Shown: positions 1-7,920, counted from the stretch's first letter. The stretch is DNA of 64,000 nt from an uncultured Flavobacteriales bacterium (GCA_905479915.1 CAJQOH010000020.1:1-64000), one strand, 5' to 3'. Translations and numbers: made by a program. The notes: generated from the sequence alone by a model not told the origin.

Positions 1-110
1 TGGGGACTAATTCCGCCACATAGGTCTGTAGAACCTGGCTATTTTGATAGTTCACCCCAGTTATCTTGGTTAATTTTAATACGTAAATCTAATTCCTATT
101 TTTTTATTGA
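1..110. other. Non-coding flank, possible end of a mobile element
   Basis: No gene can be read here. On the minus strand this DNA directly follows the premature stop of the MATE exporter gene. Every minus frame is soon closed by stops, and nothing resembles the missing half of the exporter. The segment carries a short imperfect inverted repeat: TGGGGACTAA at the left edge and TTCACCCCA at 51-59 (read as TGGGGTGAA on the other strand). That is the kind of end an insertion sequence can have. The window starts here, so the rest of any element is out of view. The assignment is inference with low confidence. Confidence 0.25.
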
Positions 111-794
111 TTAGCTGTGTGCAAGTCTAAAGGCTATTTTACTGTTTAGTAATAGTATAGAAATTCCCAAAACAACTCCAGAAAATTGAGAGATTGCTGT
201 TGCCATTGCAGCTCCATTTAATCCCATATCTAACTTTGCAATAAAGAGCGCATCTAAACCAATGTTTAAAAATGCCGGTAAGCCTAAAACCAACATTGCT
301 GCTCTGGCTTTTCCTTCTGCTCTTAAAACATTGTTAAGCATCATTTGCCCCATAAAAAACGGAAGCCCCAAAAGGGTGAAATAGAAATATTCCTGAGATG
401 CAACAAGGGATACACCATGCGCTCCAAAGCTTTTTAAAATTCCATCGTAAAAAAGAAAGCCCAATAATAGAATGGTAACACTAAAAAATAACACCAATAA
501 ACTCTGGTTTCCTACAATCTTTCTTGATTGATCGAAGTCATTTTCTCCCAATCGAATTGATATAAGTGAGCTCCCTCCCATTCCTATTCCTGAACCAATG
601 GAAGACACCAAAAATGTAATGGGAGAAACAATCGTAATAGCCGCAATACCTACCCCTCCAATATATTGTCCAATAAAAATAGTATCTACTAAACTGTAAA
701 CCGACAACACTAAAATACCTAGTGCTGCAGGTATTGCTTGTTGAAGTAAAAGCCGACTAATCTTTTCTGTTCCGAAACTTAAATCTTTACTCAT
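111..794 (-). pseudogene. MATE-family efflux transporter, C-terminal half missing
   Basis: The 227 residues match the first half of a MATE multidrug/sodium antiporter: an amphipathic start (LSFGTEKISRLLLQQAIPA), then about six membrane segments including the conserved SVYSLVDTIFIGQYIG and VLRAEGKARAAM regions. Family members are about 440-460 residues with twelve helices, so this copy stops after helix 6 or so. The reading frame ends at an ordinary TAA, and the DNA beyond it does not continue the protein in any frame. It begins 3 bases after the pirin gene stop, so the two were probably one transcript. Truncation by insertion or rearrangement is my reading; a half-size functional protein is less likely. 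Confidence 0.75.
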
Positions 795-797
795 GGC

Positions 798-1643
798 TTA
801 AACTTTACCAAATAATCCGTTGTTATAATCAGTATAAGCTTGCTCTATTTCTTCTTGTGTATTCATTACAAAAGGACCTCCCATTACTACAGGTTCGTTA
901 ATAGGCTCTCCAGATACTATTAGTAACTCTCCTACTCCTTCTAGTTCAATAGATTCTCCATCATTATTGAGTTGAACGGTTTGAAATTCATTGATTGCTC
1001 GTCCATCAATTTCAAATTCGCCTTTCAAAACATAAACTAAAGCTATATGGTTAGTAGGTAAATCATTAATCGTTACAACTCCTAGATCTTTATTAATGGT
1101 ATGAACAATAGTTGTGCTAACAACCGTTTCAACAAGGCCTTTAACTCCCATCATAGTTCCTGCGATAACTCTAAGTTGAGTATTATTTTGATCAATTACA
1201 GGGATTTTTTTACTACTTACATTGTGAATATTAGGTTCACTTATTTTTTCTGACGCAGGTAAATTCACCCAAAGTTGTACTTCATGAAATACTCCTGTGT
1301 CTTTATCTGCTAAGAAATCACCTCCGTGTATGATTCCACTACCCGCATTCATTCGCTGTACTGAACCTGAGCTTAACGTTTCTTTGTTCCCTAGTGAGTC
1401 TAAATGATTCATAGCACCCTCAAACATAAAGGTTATTGTTTCAAACCCTCTATGTGGATGAGCTCCGTTTTCTCCGTCTACAAAATAAGCTGTACCAACG
1501 TTTTGTGGACCAATATGATCTAACATCACAAAAGGATTCATTGTTTTAAGCTCATTATTTGGAAAGGCTCTCTGTCCTTTAATTCCAGGAATAACACCGT
1601 CTATTCGAGAATGTTTGGTAATACTTTTAATCGTTCTATTCAT
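798..1643 (-). CDS. Pirin family protein
   Basis: Cupin-fold pirin of about 281 residues. The N-terminal cupin holds the metal-site motif HPHRGFETI and, further on, GSGIIHGGDF followed by FHEVQLWVNLP, the usual pirin landmarks; the C-terminal cupin ends in GGPFVMNTQEEI. Canonical pirins have His-x-Glu at the second motif, while this one has HGG, so the fourth iron ligand may differ. Pirins are cytosolic; some are quercetin dioxygenases and some are redox-linked regulators, so the substrate here is unknown. An in-frame ATG exists 21 bases upstream, but it lies at the expected transcription start, so I chose the ATG at 1643 (MNRTIKS). Likely co-transcribed with the truncated MATE gene. Confidence 0.9.
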   Translation of the reverse strand: MNRTIKSITKHSRIDGVIPGIKGQRAFPNNELKTMNPFVMLDHIGPQNVGTAYFVDGENGAHPHRGFETITFMFEGAMNHLDSLGNKETLSSGSVQRMNAGSGIIHGGDFLADKDTGVFHEVQLWVNLPASEKISEPNIHNVSSKKIPVIDQNNTQLRVIAGTMMGVKGLVETVVSTTIVHTINKDLGVVTINDLPTNHIALVYVLKGEFEIDGRAINEFQTVQLNNDGESIELEGVGELLIVSGEPINEPVVMGGPFVMNTQEEIEQAYTDYNNGLFGKV

Positions 1644-1661
1644 AACTTTAAGTTTATACAA

Positions 1662-1669
1662 CAAAGTTA
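1662..1669 (-). promoter_or_regulatory. Promoter -7 box of the pirin gene
   Basis: Read on the minus strand this is TAACTTTG, an exact match to the Bacteroidota -7 consensus TAnnTTTG. It lies 18 bases before the ATG at 1643 and decides against the upstream in-frame ATG at 1664. Confidence 0.55.
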
Positions 1670-1747
1670 TTTTTGAACGATCAACCCTAAAAGGTTAAAA
1701 AAGGATAAGGGATGGTAAATTTTGGAGGACTAATCTGTATGTATTTA

Positions 1748-2000
1748 ATCTGTAGCTACAAGCTACAGATAGCAAACTCAGGTGCCATTTGGAACAAGAG
1801 GTCATAAACGACTTATTTTAAAGTATTCTAAGAATACTTTCTCATATTCAAATGAATTTGAAGTCCATTTTACAATATCTTTTACAAAAAGATAAATCAC
1901 TGATAATCAACAATAAAAACTTGAAAAATCATCAAAAGTGCCATTTGGAATGTGACCGATTTGTAGCTACAAGCGTTATTACTTATCTGTAGCTACAAGC
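1748..2000. repeat. Palindrome and direct-repeat island between pirin and bestrophin
   Basis: This is the core of the longest gene-free stretch (1670-2079). The self-complementary TGTAGCTACA occurs three times, each within TGTAGCTACAAGC (1751-1763, 1962-1974, 1988-2000). The first copy is part of a perfect hairpin, arms 1748-1757 and 1761-1770 with a 3-base loop. The 13-mer GTGCCATTTGGAA occurs as a direct repeat at 1782-1794 and 1938-1950, just inside the outer repeats. No open reading frame was recognised. The symmetric order (outer palindrome, 13-mer, middle, 13-mer, palindromes) suggests a small non-coding mobile or REP-like element; function unknown. Confidence 0.6.
1820..1862. repeat. 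Two adjacent inverted repeats inside the island
   Basis: Arms AAAGTATTCT (1820-1829) and AGAATACTTT (1831-1840) are perfectly complementary with a single-base centre. They are followed by TTCAAAT / ATTTGAA arms (1847-1853 and 1856-1862) with a 2-base centre. Such tight palindromes look like operator sites or cruciform cores rather than terminators, since no T-run follows. No regulator can be named. Confidence 0.5.
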
Positions 2001-2052
2001 TATAACTTAAAGAAAACTTATAAAATAATTCTTACCGAGCTTTAAGAATAAT

Positions 2053-2060
2053 TATCTTCG
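2053..2060 (+). promoter_or_regulatory. Probable -7 box of the bestrophin gene
   Basis: TATCTTCG differs from TAnnTTTG by one base and lies 19 bases before the ATG. It is the best promoter-like site upstream of this gene. Confidence 0.35.
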
Positions 2061-2079
2061 CATTCTAAAACACAATAAG

Positions 2080-2940
2080 ATGATTAAATACAATCCTAAA
2101 AACTGGTTTGGCCTGATTTTTCAATTTCACAAGAGTGATACTTTTAGAAAAATGGGCTGGGTTTTACTCTCATTTACGGCCTACACTACGCTAATCGTTT
2201 ATTTAGAATTGCACTTTAAAGATGTATTGCAATTTAAAAGTACCATGCAGGTACACTCATTGTTAGGTTTTGTATTGGCATTACTACTTGTTTTTAGAAC
2301 AAACTCTGCATACGACAGATGGTGGGAAGGTAGAAAACTGTGGGGAGCTTTAGTGAACAACTCTAGGAATCTTGCTATAAAAATTAATGCTGTAACAACC
2401 AATACGAAAGAAAAGGAGTTTTGGAGAGTTATGATTGCGAACTATGTTTTTGCAATGAAAGAACACTTAAGAGAAGGTACAAAATTAGAAGAGTTAGAAT
2501 TAAGCAATGATTTAGAGCATATTACTAAGGTTAAACACGTTCCAAATGCGATTGCTGGAGAAATGTATAAAAGGCTTCATCAGCTATACAAAAGCAATGA
2601 AATTAGTGGTGATCAATTAATAACAATAGACAAAGAAGTAAAGTCTTTTACCGACATTATTGGAGCTTGTGAAAGAATTAAAAAAACACCTATACCCTAT
2701 TCTTACAGTCTGTTTTTAAAGAAATTTATCTTTTTATATGTAATTACCATTCCTTTTGGAATGGCTTACGATTTTAATTATTGGACCATTCCTATAGCCA
2801 CTGTTATACTTTACGTTTTAGGAAGTATAGAGTTAATTGCAGAAGAGATTGAAGATCCTTTTGGTACAGATGCAAATGATTTACCAACCGATACTTTAGC
2901 TACAACCATTCAAGAAAACGTATCTGAAATATTGTCTTAA
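2080..2940 (+). CDS. Bestrophin family anion channel
   Basis: The 286-residue protein belongs to the bacterial bestrophin (formerly UPF0187) family, pentameric inner-membrane channels for chloride or bicarbonate. Visible features are a first membrane helix at about 27-45, a second at about 60-72 running into the family signature FRTNSAYDRWWEGRKLWG (72-89), and a C-terminal hydrophobic pair near 215-250 followed by the conserved EEIEDPFGTDANDLP segment. Length is normal for the family. It stands alone on the plus strand, so its physiological ion and partner cannot be inferred from context. Confidence 0.93.
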   Translation: MIKYNPKNWFGLIFQFHKSDTFRKMGWVLLSFTAYTTLIVYLELHFKDVLQFKSTMQVHSLLGFVLALLLVFRTNSAYDRWWEGRKLWGALVNNSRNLAIKINAVTTNTKEKEFWRVMIANYVFAMKEHLREGTKLEELELSNDLEHITKVKHVPNAIAGEMYKRLHQLYKSNEISGDQLITIDKEVKSFTDIIGACERIKKTPIPYSYSLFLKKFIFLYVITIPFGMAYDFNYWTIPIATVILYVLGSIELIAEEIEDPFGTDANDLPTDTLATTIQENVSEILS

Positions 2941-3019
2941 AATTAATAGCCTGTAGTCTTTAACGAAAAGTTGTAGACAACAGAATACAGAGATCATCAC
3001 TTAAATTTTGAACATAAAA

Positions 3020-3047
3020 AAAAGCCTCTCAGTAATGAGAGGCTTTT
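3020..3047 (-). terminator. Rho-independent terminator of the cold-shock gene
   Basis: An 11-bp perfect stem (3020-3030 with 3037-3047) with a 6-base loop. On the minus strand it is followed by a run of T residues, as expected for the end of the csp transcript. The reverse orientation could also stop read-through from the bestrophin gene. Confidence 0.85.
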
Positions 3048-3073
3048 GGTCTTAAAAAATTATATCGTTCGGC

Positions 3074-3265
3074 TTATACAACTTTTACATTTACCGCGTT
3101 TAATCCTTTTTTTCCTTCTTCAAGTTCAAACTCTACTTCGTCACCTTCGTTAATTTCATCAATTAATCCTGTAACGTGTACAAAATGATCTTTTTCTGTT
3201 CCTTCTTCTGAAATGAATCCAAATCCTTTAGTTTCATTGAAAAATTTTACTGTTCCTTTATTCAT
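3074..3265 (-). CDS. Cold-shock protein, CspA family
   Basis: A single cold-shock domain of 63 residues, an OB-fold that binds single-stranded RNA and DNA and acts as an RNA chaperone. RNP1 is KGFGFI (13-18) and RNP2 is HFVHV (27-31). The C-terminus reads GKKGLNAVNVKVV, as is usual in this phylum. The gene is monocistronic, with its own promoter, a short leader with a hairpin, and a strong terminator. A longer protein carrying the same domain is encoded at 28676-29128. Confidence 0.97.
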   Translation of the reverse strand: MNKGTVKFFNETKGFGFISEEGTEKDHFVHVTGLIDEINEGDEVEFELEEGKKGLNAVNVKVV

Positions 3266-3280
3266 TGTATTTTTTTATTG

Positions 3281-3315
3281 TGTAACATTATTGTTACAGT
3301 TAAGTTGCAAAAATA
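3281..3315 (-). promoter_or_regulatory. Promoter -7 box and leader hairpin of the cold-shock gene
   Basis: The minus-strand -7 box TATTTTTG (3308-3315) matches TAnnTTTG. The predicted leader of about 40 bases contains a 6-bp hairpin, arms TGTAAC and GTTACA with a 6-base loop (3281-3298). Leader structure matters for temperature control in many csp genes, but this hairpin is much shorter than the E. coli cspA leader and its role is only a suggestion. Confidence 0.5.
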
Positions 3316-3350
3316 CAACCATATTCTTAAATATCAGACTATATTGCTTT

Positions 3351-3965
3351 TTAATATTCTATTGCATCGCCACAATCATCTTTTGTTGGATCAATTCCAC
3401 ACGTAAAACTATCATCTTTATAATGCATTTTAAAGTGATTGTACTTTGTTTGATTGACCTTCTTTATCAATTCCATTTTAAGTTTAATGTTACTTATCTC
3501 AGCATCTTTAAAGTTTTCATGAAAGTTTGGCAAAGAAAAAGTATGGAGTATTTGACTGCTATCTCTAGAAAATCTAGATTGTGCTGTTTCTAAAACACCC
3601 CTTCCTCCTCTTGCTCCTGGAGATGTTGCCATCAATAAAATGGGCTTTTCCTGAAAAACTTTTTGATTTGGAATTCTTGACAACCAATCATAAACATTTT
3701 TAAAGGCTACCGTATAGCTTCCGTTGTGCTCTGCTAAAGAAACAATCAATAAATCAACTCTATTGATTAATCCTGCCAATTCTATTATCTTTTTTGGAAT
3801 ACCTTTCTCTAGTTCTAAATCGATACTGTAGATTTCTACTGCAAAATCATTCAAATCTATCAGGTTCACTTGTGCTCCTTCAAATAAAGAGGAAGCATAG
3901 TGAACTAAACTTTTATTGATTGATTTTTTACTGTTACTCCCTGCAAAACCTAGTATCTTCATCAT
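3351..3965 (-). CDS. NADPH-dependent FMN reductase family protein
   Basis: A flavodoxin-fold oxidoreductase of 204 residues. The N-terminal phosphate loop GSNSKKSINKSL binds FMN, VSLAEHNGSYTVAFKNVYDWLSR is the usual substrate and dimer loop, and SPGARGGRG follows. Enzymes of this family use NAD(P)H to reduce FMN, quinones, azo compounds or metals; the natural substrate is unknown here. The ATG overlaps the upstream stop (TAATGATG), giving translational coupling with the small zinc-ribbon gene. A second ATG directly follows, so either Met may be used. Probably in one transcript with thioredoxin. Confidence 0.88.
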   Translation of the reverse strand: MMKILGFAGSNSKKSINKSLVHYASSLFEGAQVNLIDLNDFAVEIYSIDLELEKGIPKKIIELAGLINRVDLLIVSLAEHNGSYTVAFKNVYDWLSRIPNQKVFQEKPILLMATSPGARGGRGVLETAQSRFSRDSSQILHTFSLPNFHENFKDAEISNIKLKMELIKKVNQTKYNHFKMHYKDDSFTCGIDPTKDDCGDAIEY

Positions 3966-4234
3966 TAAATCTCTTTATCGCAAGTGGTACAAATGTATTT
4001 GTCTTCATGCTTATGGGTAGATTTTATGTGTTTATCTACCACTTTACTAATAAAGTTTTCATAGTGATCATTACCGGGTTTTAAGTGCTTGTCCTTTTTT
4101 AACTCATAATAATGACCATCCCACTCACTATGCCCCCAGCATATAGCGCATACACCTGCTGGGGTTGACATTGTTTTTTCTCCTAGATCTTTTTTAGAAA
4201 AATAGCTTTTAATGTTTTCTATTATTGTTTCCAT
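3965..4234 (-). CDS. Small conserved protein with two CxxC motifs
   Basis: 89 residues with STPAGVCAICWGHSEWDG in the first half and a terminal YICTTCDKEI. The four cysteines, with two histidines in between, suggest a structural zinc site or redox pair. I recognise the MSTPxGVCxxCWG pattern as a recurring uncharacterised family of Flavobacteriia, but no function is known to me. It sits 41 bases after the thioredoxin gene and overlaps the flavin reductase start by one base, so a redox-related role is the most economical guess. Confidence 0.75.
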   Translation of the reverse strand: METIIENIKSYFSKKDLGEKTMSTPAGVCAICWGHSEWDGHYYELKKDKHLKPGNDHYENFISKVVDKHIKSTHKHEDKYICTTCDKEI

Positions 4235-4275
4235 AACTATAAATTTAGGTTATTTATTATTAACTGCATTTCAAC

Positions 4276-4605
4276 TTAATGCGCCTTTACTGATGAGTAT
4301 TGATGAATTTTATCGTCCAACTCTTTTTCTGTTCTTAAGCCGTTTAAGCTTTCTTTTACTTCTCCATCTTTAATAAAGAAAAGTGCAGGAATACTTCTTA
4401 CTTGAAATTTTTGAGACAACTCAGGATTCTTATCTACATTTACTTTTACAATAGTAAAATCAGATTCATGTTTGTTGGCTAATTTTTCTACTATTGGCAA
4501 TAACGTTTGACAAGGTCCACACCAATCTGCATAAAAATCTAATAATACTGGCTTGTTTCCTTTTACAATTTCATTAAAGTCGTTTACGTTTTGTATTTCT
4601 CTCAT
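4276..4605 (-). CDS. trxA: Thioredoxin
   Basis: A 109-residue cytosolic thioredoxin with the active site WCGPC (Cys29, Cys32), the cis-proline loop RSIPALFFIKDG and no signal peptide. It reduces protein disulfides and is itself reduced by thioredoxin reductase, which is not in the window. An in-frame TTG nine bases upstream could also start translation, but the ATG at 4605 (MREIQNV) fits the usual N-terminus. First gene of a probable redox operon with the zinc-ribbon and flavin-reductase genes; the AraC-type regulator lies just upstream on the same strand. Confidence 0.95.
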   Translation of the reverse strand: MREIQNVNDFNEIVKGNKPVLLDFYADWCGPCQTLLPIVEKLANKHESDFTIVKVNVDKNPELSQKFQVRSIPALFFIKDGEVKESLNGLRTEKELDDKIHQYSSVKAH

Positions 4606-4709
4606 TGTATTCAATTTTGGTTTATAATTAATTTACAATGCAAAGATGGGCCGTAAATAGAGGCAAGTGTTAGACGGTAATTCCTAATGTGTTAGCAATA
4701 CTTCCCTTT

Positions 4710-5531
4710 TTAGCTAGAATGTTTAAAATCATTAGGAGAAACTCCTTCTTGATTTTTAAAAAAACGACTAAACGACTGTACATCATTAAACCCCAATTCA
4801 TATCCGATTTCTGATACTGATTTATCAGAATATTTTAATAAGCGGTGTGCCTCAAGCAATAACCTATCTTGTATAAACTGAAGTGGTGTTTTATTTCCTA
4901 GTTTCTTAAATAAGTTAGAAAGTGTTTTAGGGGCTTTATTTAATAAGCTTGCATAGTCTACTACGCTATGTTTTTCTTTAAAGTGGGTTTCAACAAGAAA
5001 GTTAAATTCTCGAATAATATCAGCATTGGTATCTAGTACCTCAAAATTCAATTGACTCTTATAGATTCTTGTACAGAGTATCAAAATCCGTTTCAACATC
5101 ATTTGCAACATTTCTAATTGTAAACTATCTGAAGATTGAAGCTCCATATAAAGTACTTTCCAAACTGCTTCTAATGTTTCTATATCTTGCTCTGGTACTT
5201 TAAACATTGGTAAATTGTAAGAGCCGTAATACAATATTCCTTTACATCCAACTTCACTATCATGGTCTAAAACACAATAAAAAGGCTTGTTGAAACGCAA
5301 AAGTTTTAAGCTATTTATATGCTCTATTTCTATATGATGAAACTCGGTAGAACAAACAATATCATTGGTATTGAAAGTGTAAGCTTTAGAATCTATTGTT
5401 AAACGATTGTTATCCGAAAGAAACCAGATTAAAGAAAGTTCATTCTCTTTTGACGCTTTTAAAATTTCGCAGTTATCGTTTGTAATATCAACAACTTCAA
5501 AACATTCCTTATTCTTTCCGATAAACTTCAT
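4710..5531 (-). CDS. AraC family transcriptional regulator
   Basis: 273 residues: an N-terminal cupin-like sensor region (1-150) and a C-terminal double helix-turn-helix. The second half of the DNA-binding domain reads KSVSEIGYELGFNDVQSFSRFFKNQEGVSPNDFK, the classic AraC signature. The effector cannot be told from sequence. The gene ends about 105 bases before the thioredoxin start in the same direction, so control of that redox cluster is plausible but unproven. The neighbouring nucleoid-associated protein gene ends only 10 bases upstream, so the two may be co-transcribed. Confidence 0.92.
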   Translation of the reverse strand: MKFIGKNKECFEVVDITNDNCEILKASKENELSLIWFLSDNNRLTIDSKAYTFNTNDIVCSTEFHHIEIEHINSLKLLRFNKPFYCVLDHDSEVGCKGILYYGSYNLPMFKVPEQDIETLEAVWKVLYMELQSSDSLQLEMLQMMLKRILILCTRIYKSQLNFEVLDTNADIIREFNFLVETHFKEKHSVVDYASLLNKAPKTLSNLFKKLGNKTPLQFIQDRLLLEAHRLLKYSDKSVSEIGYELGFNDVQSFSRFFKNQEGVSPNDFKHSS

Positions 5532-5541
5532 TTTTTAACGC

Positions 5542-6573
5542 TTATTTTTCTTCATCAAAATACACCTTGTAGTATTTTCTCCCATCTGCTTCCACTCCTT
5601 TCTCTATCTTATTTGGATCACCATGAATGTAGATGTGAAAGTTCTTATCCAACTTTAAAATTTTCTTAAACATTCTAGCCTGTTTCTTAACAGCTTGGTT
5701 AGAGATTTCGAAACTATCGTCCAACTTAATGTCATGGGTTTCTCTATAGCTATCATCAAAGCCTCTAAATGATTCTATTACTTCTTCATCTCCAAATACT
5801 TCTTGTTCAAATTCTTCTTTAGAGAATTCATCGTTAGATTTAAAATATTCTACAGATTTATTGAGCAAATCAATCTTATCGGTTTTAGAGACTTCAAACT
5901 CATTGTCGATTTGTTTAGAGATAAACTCTTTGGTCATCCCTAAAAACTCATTGGTCTGCTGGTACTCGTTCGCATTGGGTTTAAGGCCTAAAAAGTCTTG
6001 AATCCAATATTGAGCATCTGCACCTCTATTCTGATTATCAAACACTCTTACAGCATAACCTTGCTCTGGAATGGTATTGTATATGATGCATCCTTTTTCT
6101 ATCTTCTTTAAATCAACTCCTTGTTTGTGAAAAACATTAAAGTTTCCATTTTCTGAATGAACTTCTAAAAAATCATTTTTAAGTTCTGTTTTAAAAATTC
6201 CTACAGCATCTACATAAGCACCATCATATTCTGCATTGGAGAAAAGTCCAACATACAGTTCTCCATCTTTAATGTTGGGATGATTGGTTTGTTGAAAAAG
6301 CTCTTGTGCAATTTTTTTAGATGAATTGTGTAGTTCATTATTGTTCTCAAAAATTGCTTTAGCAAAGTTATAGACTTCATTAAAATCTAAAGAAGATGCA
6401 TGTGTAAAAGAATACTCTTCATAAGAGGTAGAAAAGCGTTCAAAGAAAGCATTGGTAATCAAATCAGCCAATTCATCATCAATACTTAATAAATCTTCAG
6501 AAAGGTGTAATAAATGATCTAAAGTTTTGTTCCCAACAAAATGAAGGGCTAATTCGTTCAAGTTTGCATCCAT
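5542..6573 (-). CDS. Nucleoid-associated protein, NdpA/YejK family
   Basis: 343 residues matching the 37-kDa nucleoid-associated protein family across the whole length, including the DAQYWIQDFLGLKP segment and the C-terminal motif FKKILKLDKNFHIYIHGDPNKIEKG followed by KYYKVYFDEEK. Homologues associate with the compacted chromosome; their biochemical role is poorly known, and in some phage contexts they act as anti-defence targets. The protein is acidic in the middle (residues about 230-290). Start ATG at 6573 is the only suitable one. It is followed 10 bases later by the AraC regulator. Confidence 0.88.
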   Translation of the reverse strand: MDANLNELALHFVGNKTLDHLLHLSEDLLSIDDELADLITNAFFERFSTSYEEYSFTHASSLDFNEVYNFAKAIFENNNELHNSSKKIAQELFQQTNHPNIKDGELYVGLFSNAEYDGAYVDAVGIFKTELKNDFLEVHSENGNFNVFHKQGVDLKKIEKGCIIYNTIPEQGYAVRVFDNQNRGADAQYWIQDFLGLKPNANEYQQTNEFLGMTKEFISKQIDNEFEVSKTDKIDLLNKSVEYFKSNDEFSKEEFEQEVFGDEEVIESFRGFDDSYRETHDIKLDDSFEISNQAVKKQARMFKKILKLDKNFHIYIHGDPNKIEKGVEADGRKYYKVYFDEEK

Positions 6574-6633
6574 GCAGCGAAAGTAAGAAAGAATTTAACC
6601 TACTTATTTATAAATTATTAACAAAATCAAGTA

Positions 6634-6663
6634 TTTGCAATGTATACGAAAGGAGTACCTTTG
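6634..6663 (+). promoter_or_regulatory. Promoter of the YqaE-like gene
   Basis: TTTG (6634-6637) and TACCTTTG (6656-6663) separated by 18 bases form a full match to the Bacteroidota -33/-7 pattern. Transcription should start about 20 bases before the ATG at 6689. Confidence 0.6.
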
Positions 6664-6688
6664 ATGTCTAACTATTAGATCTTAATGT

Positions 6689-6844
6689 ATGAGTATTTTC
6701 AGAGTAATATTGGCAATTATATTCCCTCCTTTGGCTGTTATAGGAAAAGGTTGTGGATCTATAATTATAGTGTTTTTATTAACATTATGTGGCTGGGTTC
6801 CTGGGGTTATTGCGGCATTAATTATTTTGAATAAAAACAATTGA
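6689..6844 (+). CDS. YqaE/Pmp3 family small membrane protein
   Basis: A 51-residue protein. FPPLAVIGKGCGS followed by LLTLCGWVPGVIAAL is the unmistakable pattern of the YqaE/Pmp3 (UPF0057) family: two membrane helices with a short charged loop. Homologues in yeast and plants influence membrane potential and salt tolerance, and bacterial copies are often stress-induced; the role here is unknown. It has its own good promoter and no close partner. An ATG four bases upstream opens a different frame that does not give this protein. Confidence 0.9.
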   Translation: MSIFRVILAIIFPPLAVIGKGCGSIIIVFLLTLCGWVPGVIAALIILNKNN

Positions 6845-6901
6845 ACACTTATCCATTATCATTGATAATTCTAATAACTTTACGCTTCAAAAATTACAAC
6901 A

Positions 6902-7276
6902 TTGGGAAAATTTAAAATATACTCTAAATTAATGCTGGTACAGCTTAAAACAAAATTTAAGAAACCAGTAGAATATGAAATTCCAAGGTGCGGAGTTTCA
7001 TTTACTAAAATGAGTAGACTGGCTGAAGAGGTAAAAGGAATCAAGATAATAAAAGATCAAGATACCAAAGCCACTACTTTTAAAGTGACTACTAAAGCTC
7101 CAGAAATTGTTTTTTCTTATGTTTCTCAAATGGCAGAATTAGTGGTTCCAAACATTGCTTCTCCTAGTAAAAAAGACCAAAAGAAATTGAACGAACTTGG
7201 TGCTTACATTAGAAAATTACAACCATTAATGAAAGACTTAGAGTTGTATCAACAAGCATCAGCTCATTTACAATAA
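6902..7276 (+). CDS. Hypothetical cytosolic protein
   Basis: I do not recognise the family. The protein is basic, with no membrane segments or signal peptide, and is probably alpha/beta (TKATTFKVTTKAPEIVFSYVSQMAELV) followed by a helical C-terminus. The first possible start is a TTG at 6902 (124 residues); the first ATG is at 6932 (114 residues). A weak -7-like site (TAACTTTA, 6875-6882) precedes both. Codon use resembles the neighbours, so it is probably a real gene. It is convergent with the his operon, leaving only 24 bases between the two stops. Confidence 0.65.
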   Translation: MGKFKIYSKLMLVQLKTKFKKPVEYEIPRCGVSFTKMSRLAEEVKGIKIIKDQDTKATTFKVTTKAPEIVFSYVSQMAELVVPNIASPSKKDQKKLNELGAYIRKLQPLMKDLELYQQASAHLQ

Positions 7277-7300
7277 GTAAAGCCTTTCATCCTGGTGCAA

Positions 7301-7894
7301 TTACTTTGTACGAGACCTTAATACTTCTTCAATATCGCTTAAGGTAAATCCTTTGGCTTTAAGCAGAATTAGATAGTGGTACATTAAATCTGCCGCTTCA
7401 TCTTTGAAGAGCTTAGCATCATTGTCTTTTGCTTCAATAACTAATTCTACTGCTTCCTCTCCTACTTTTTGAGCTACTTTATTGATTCCTCTCTTAAACA
7501 ATTGATTGGTATAGGAATTCTCATCATCTTCATCTATACGTTGATTAATAGTTGATTCCAGTTCATAAACAAATCCTTTTGCTGTTTCTTCTTTAAAACA
7601 AGAGGTTGAACCTGTGTGACATGTTGGGCCTGAAGGTATCGCTTTAATTAAAACAGTATCATTGTCACAATCTATTTGTATGTCTTTTACCGTTAAAAAG
7701 TTACCTGACTCTTCTCCTTTTGTCCATAAACGGTTTTTACTTCTACTAAAAAACGTAACCTTTTGCTCTTTTTGAGTTTTTGTAAAAGCTTCTTCATTCA
7801 TATAACCCAACATTAAAACTTGTAGGGTATTGTTGTTTTGAATAACTACTGGTACTAGACCATTCTCATCTTTATTAAAATCTATTGTCATCAT
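7301..7894 (-). CDS. hisIE: Bifunctional phosphoribosyl-AMP cyclohydrolase / phosphoribosyl-ATP pyrophosphatase
   Basis: 197 residues. The N-terminal HisI domain carries SRSKNRLWTKGEESGN, the metal-binding DCDNDT and PTCHTGSTSCF. The C-terminal HisE domain (about 110-197) carries RGINKVAQKVGEEAVELVIEA and DEAADLMYHYLILL. It performs steps two and three of histidine synthesis, converting PR-ATP to ProFAR. It is the last gene of the operon and is separated from hisF by 98 bases containing a REP-like repeat, whereas most other his genes overlap. Two adjacent ATGs start the frame; either may be used. Confidence 0.97.
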   Translation of the reverse strand: MMTIDFNKDENGLVPVVIQNNNTLQVLMLGYMNEEAFTKTQKEQKVTFFSRSKNRLWTKGEESGNFLTVKDIQIDCDNDTVLIKAIPSGPTCHTGSTSCFKEETAKGFVYELESTINQRIDEDDENSYTNQLFKRGINKVAQKVGEEAVELVIEAKDNDAKLFKDEAADLMYHYLILLKAKGFTLSDIEEVLRSRTK

Positions 7895-7920
7895 CTTTAT
7901 TTTTATTATCCGTTATTGCT

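Noticed and set aside
1-60. tRNA or rRNA fragment at the left edge
   Set aside because: No cloverleaf or TpsiC-loop motif could be read in either strand.
1748-2000. Repeat island as a CRISPR array
   Set aside because: Repeats are 13 bases, irregularly spaced, and partly palindromic; there are no regular spacers and no cas genes.
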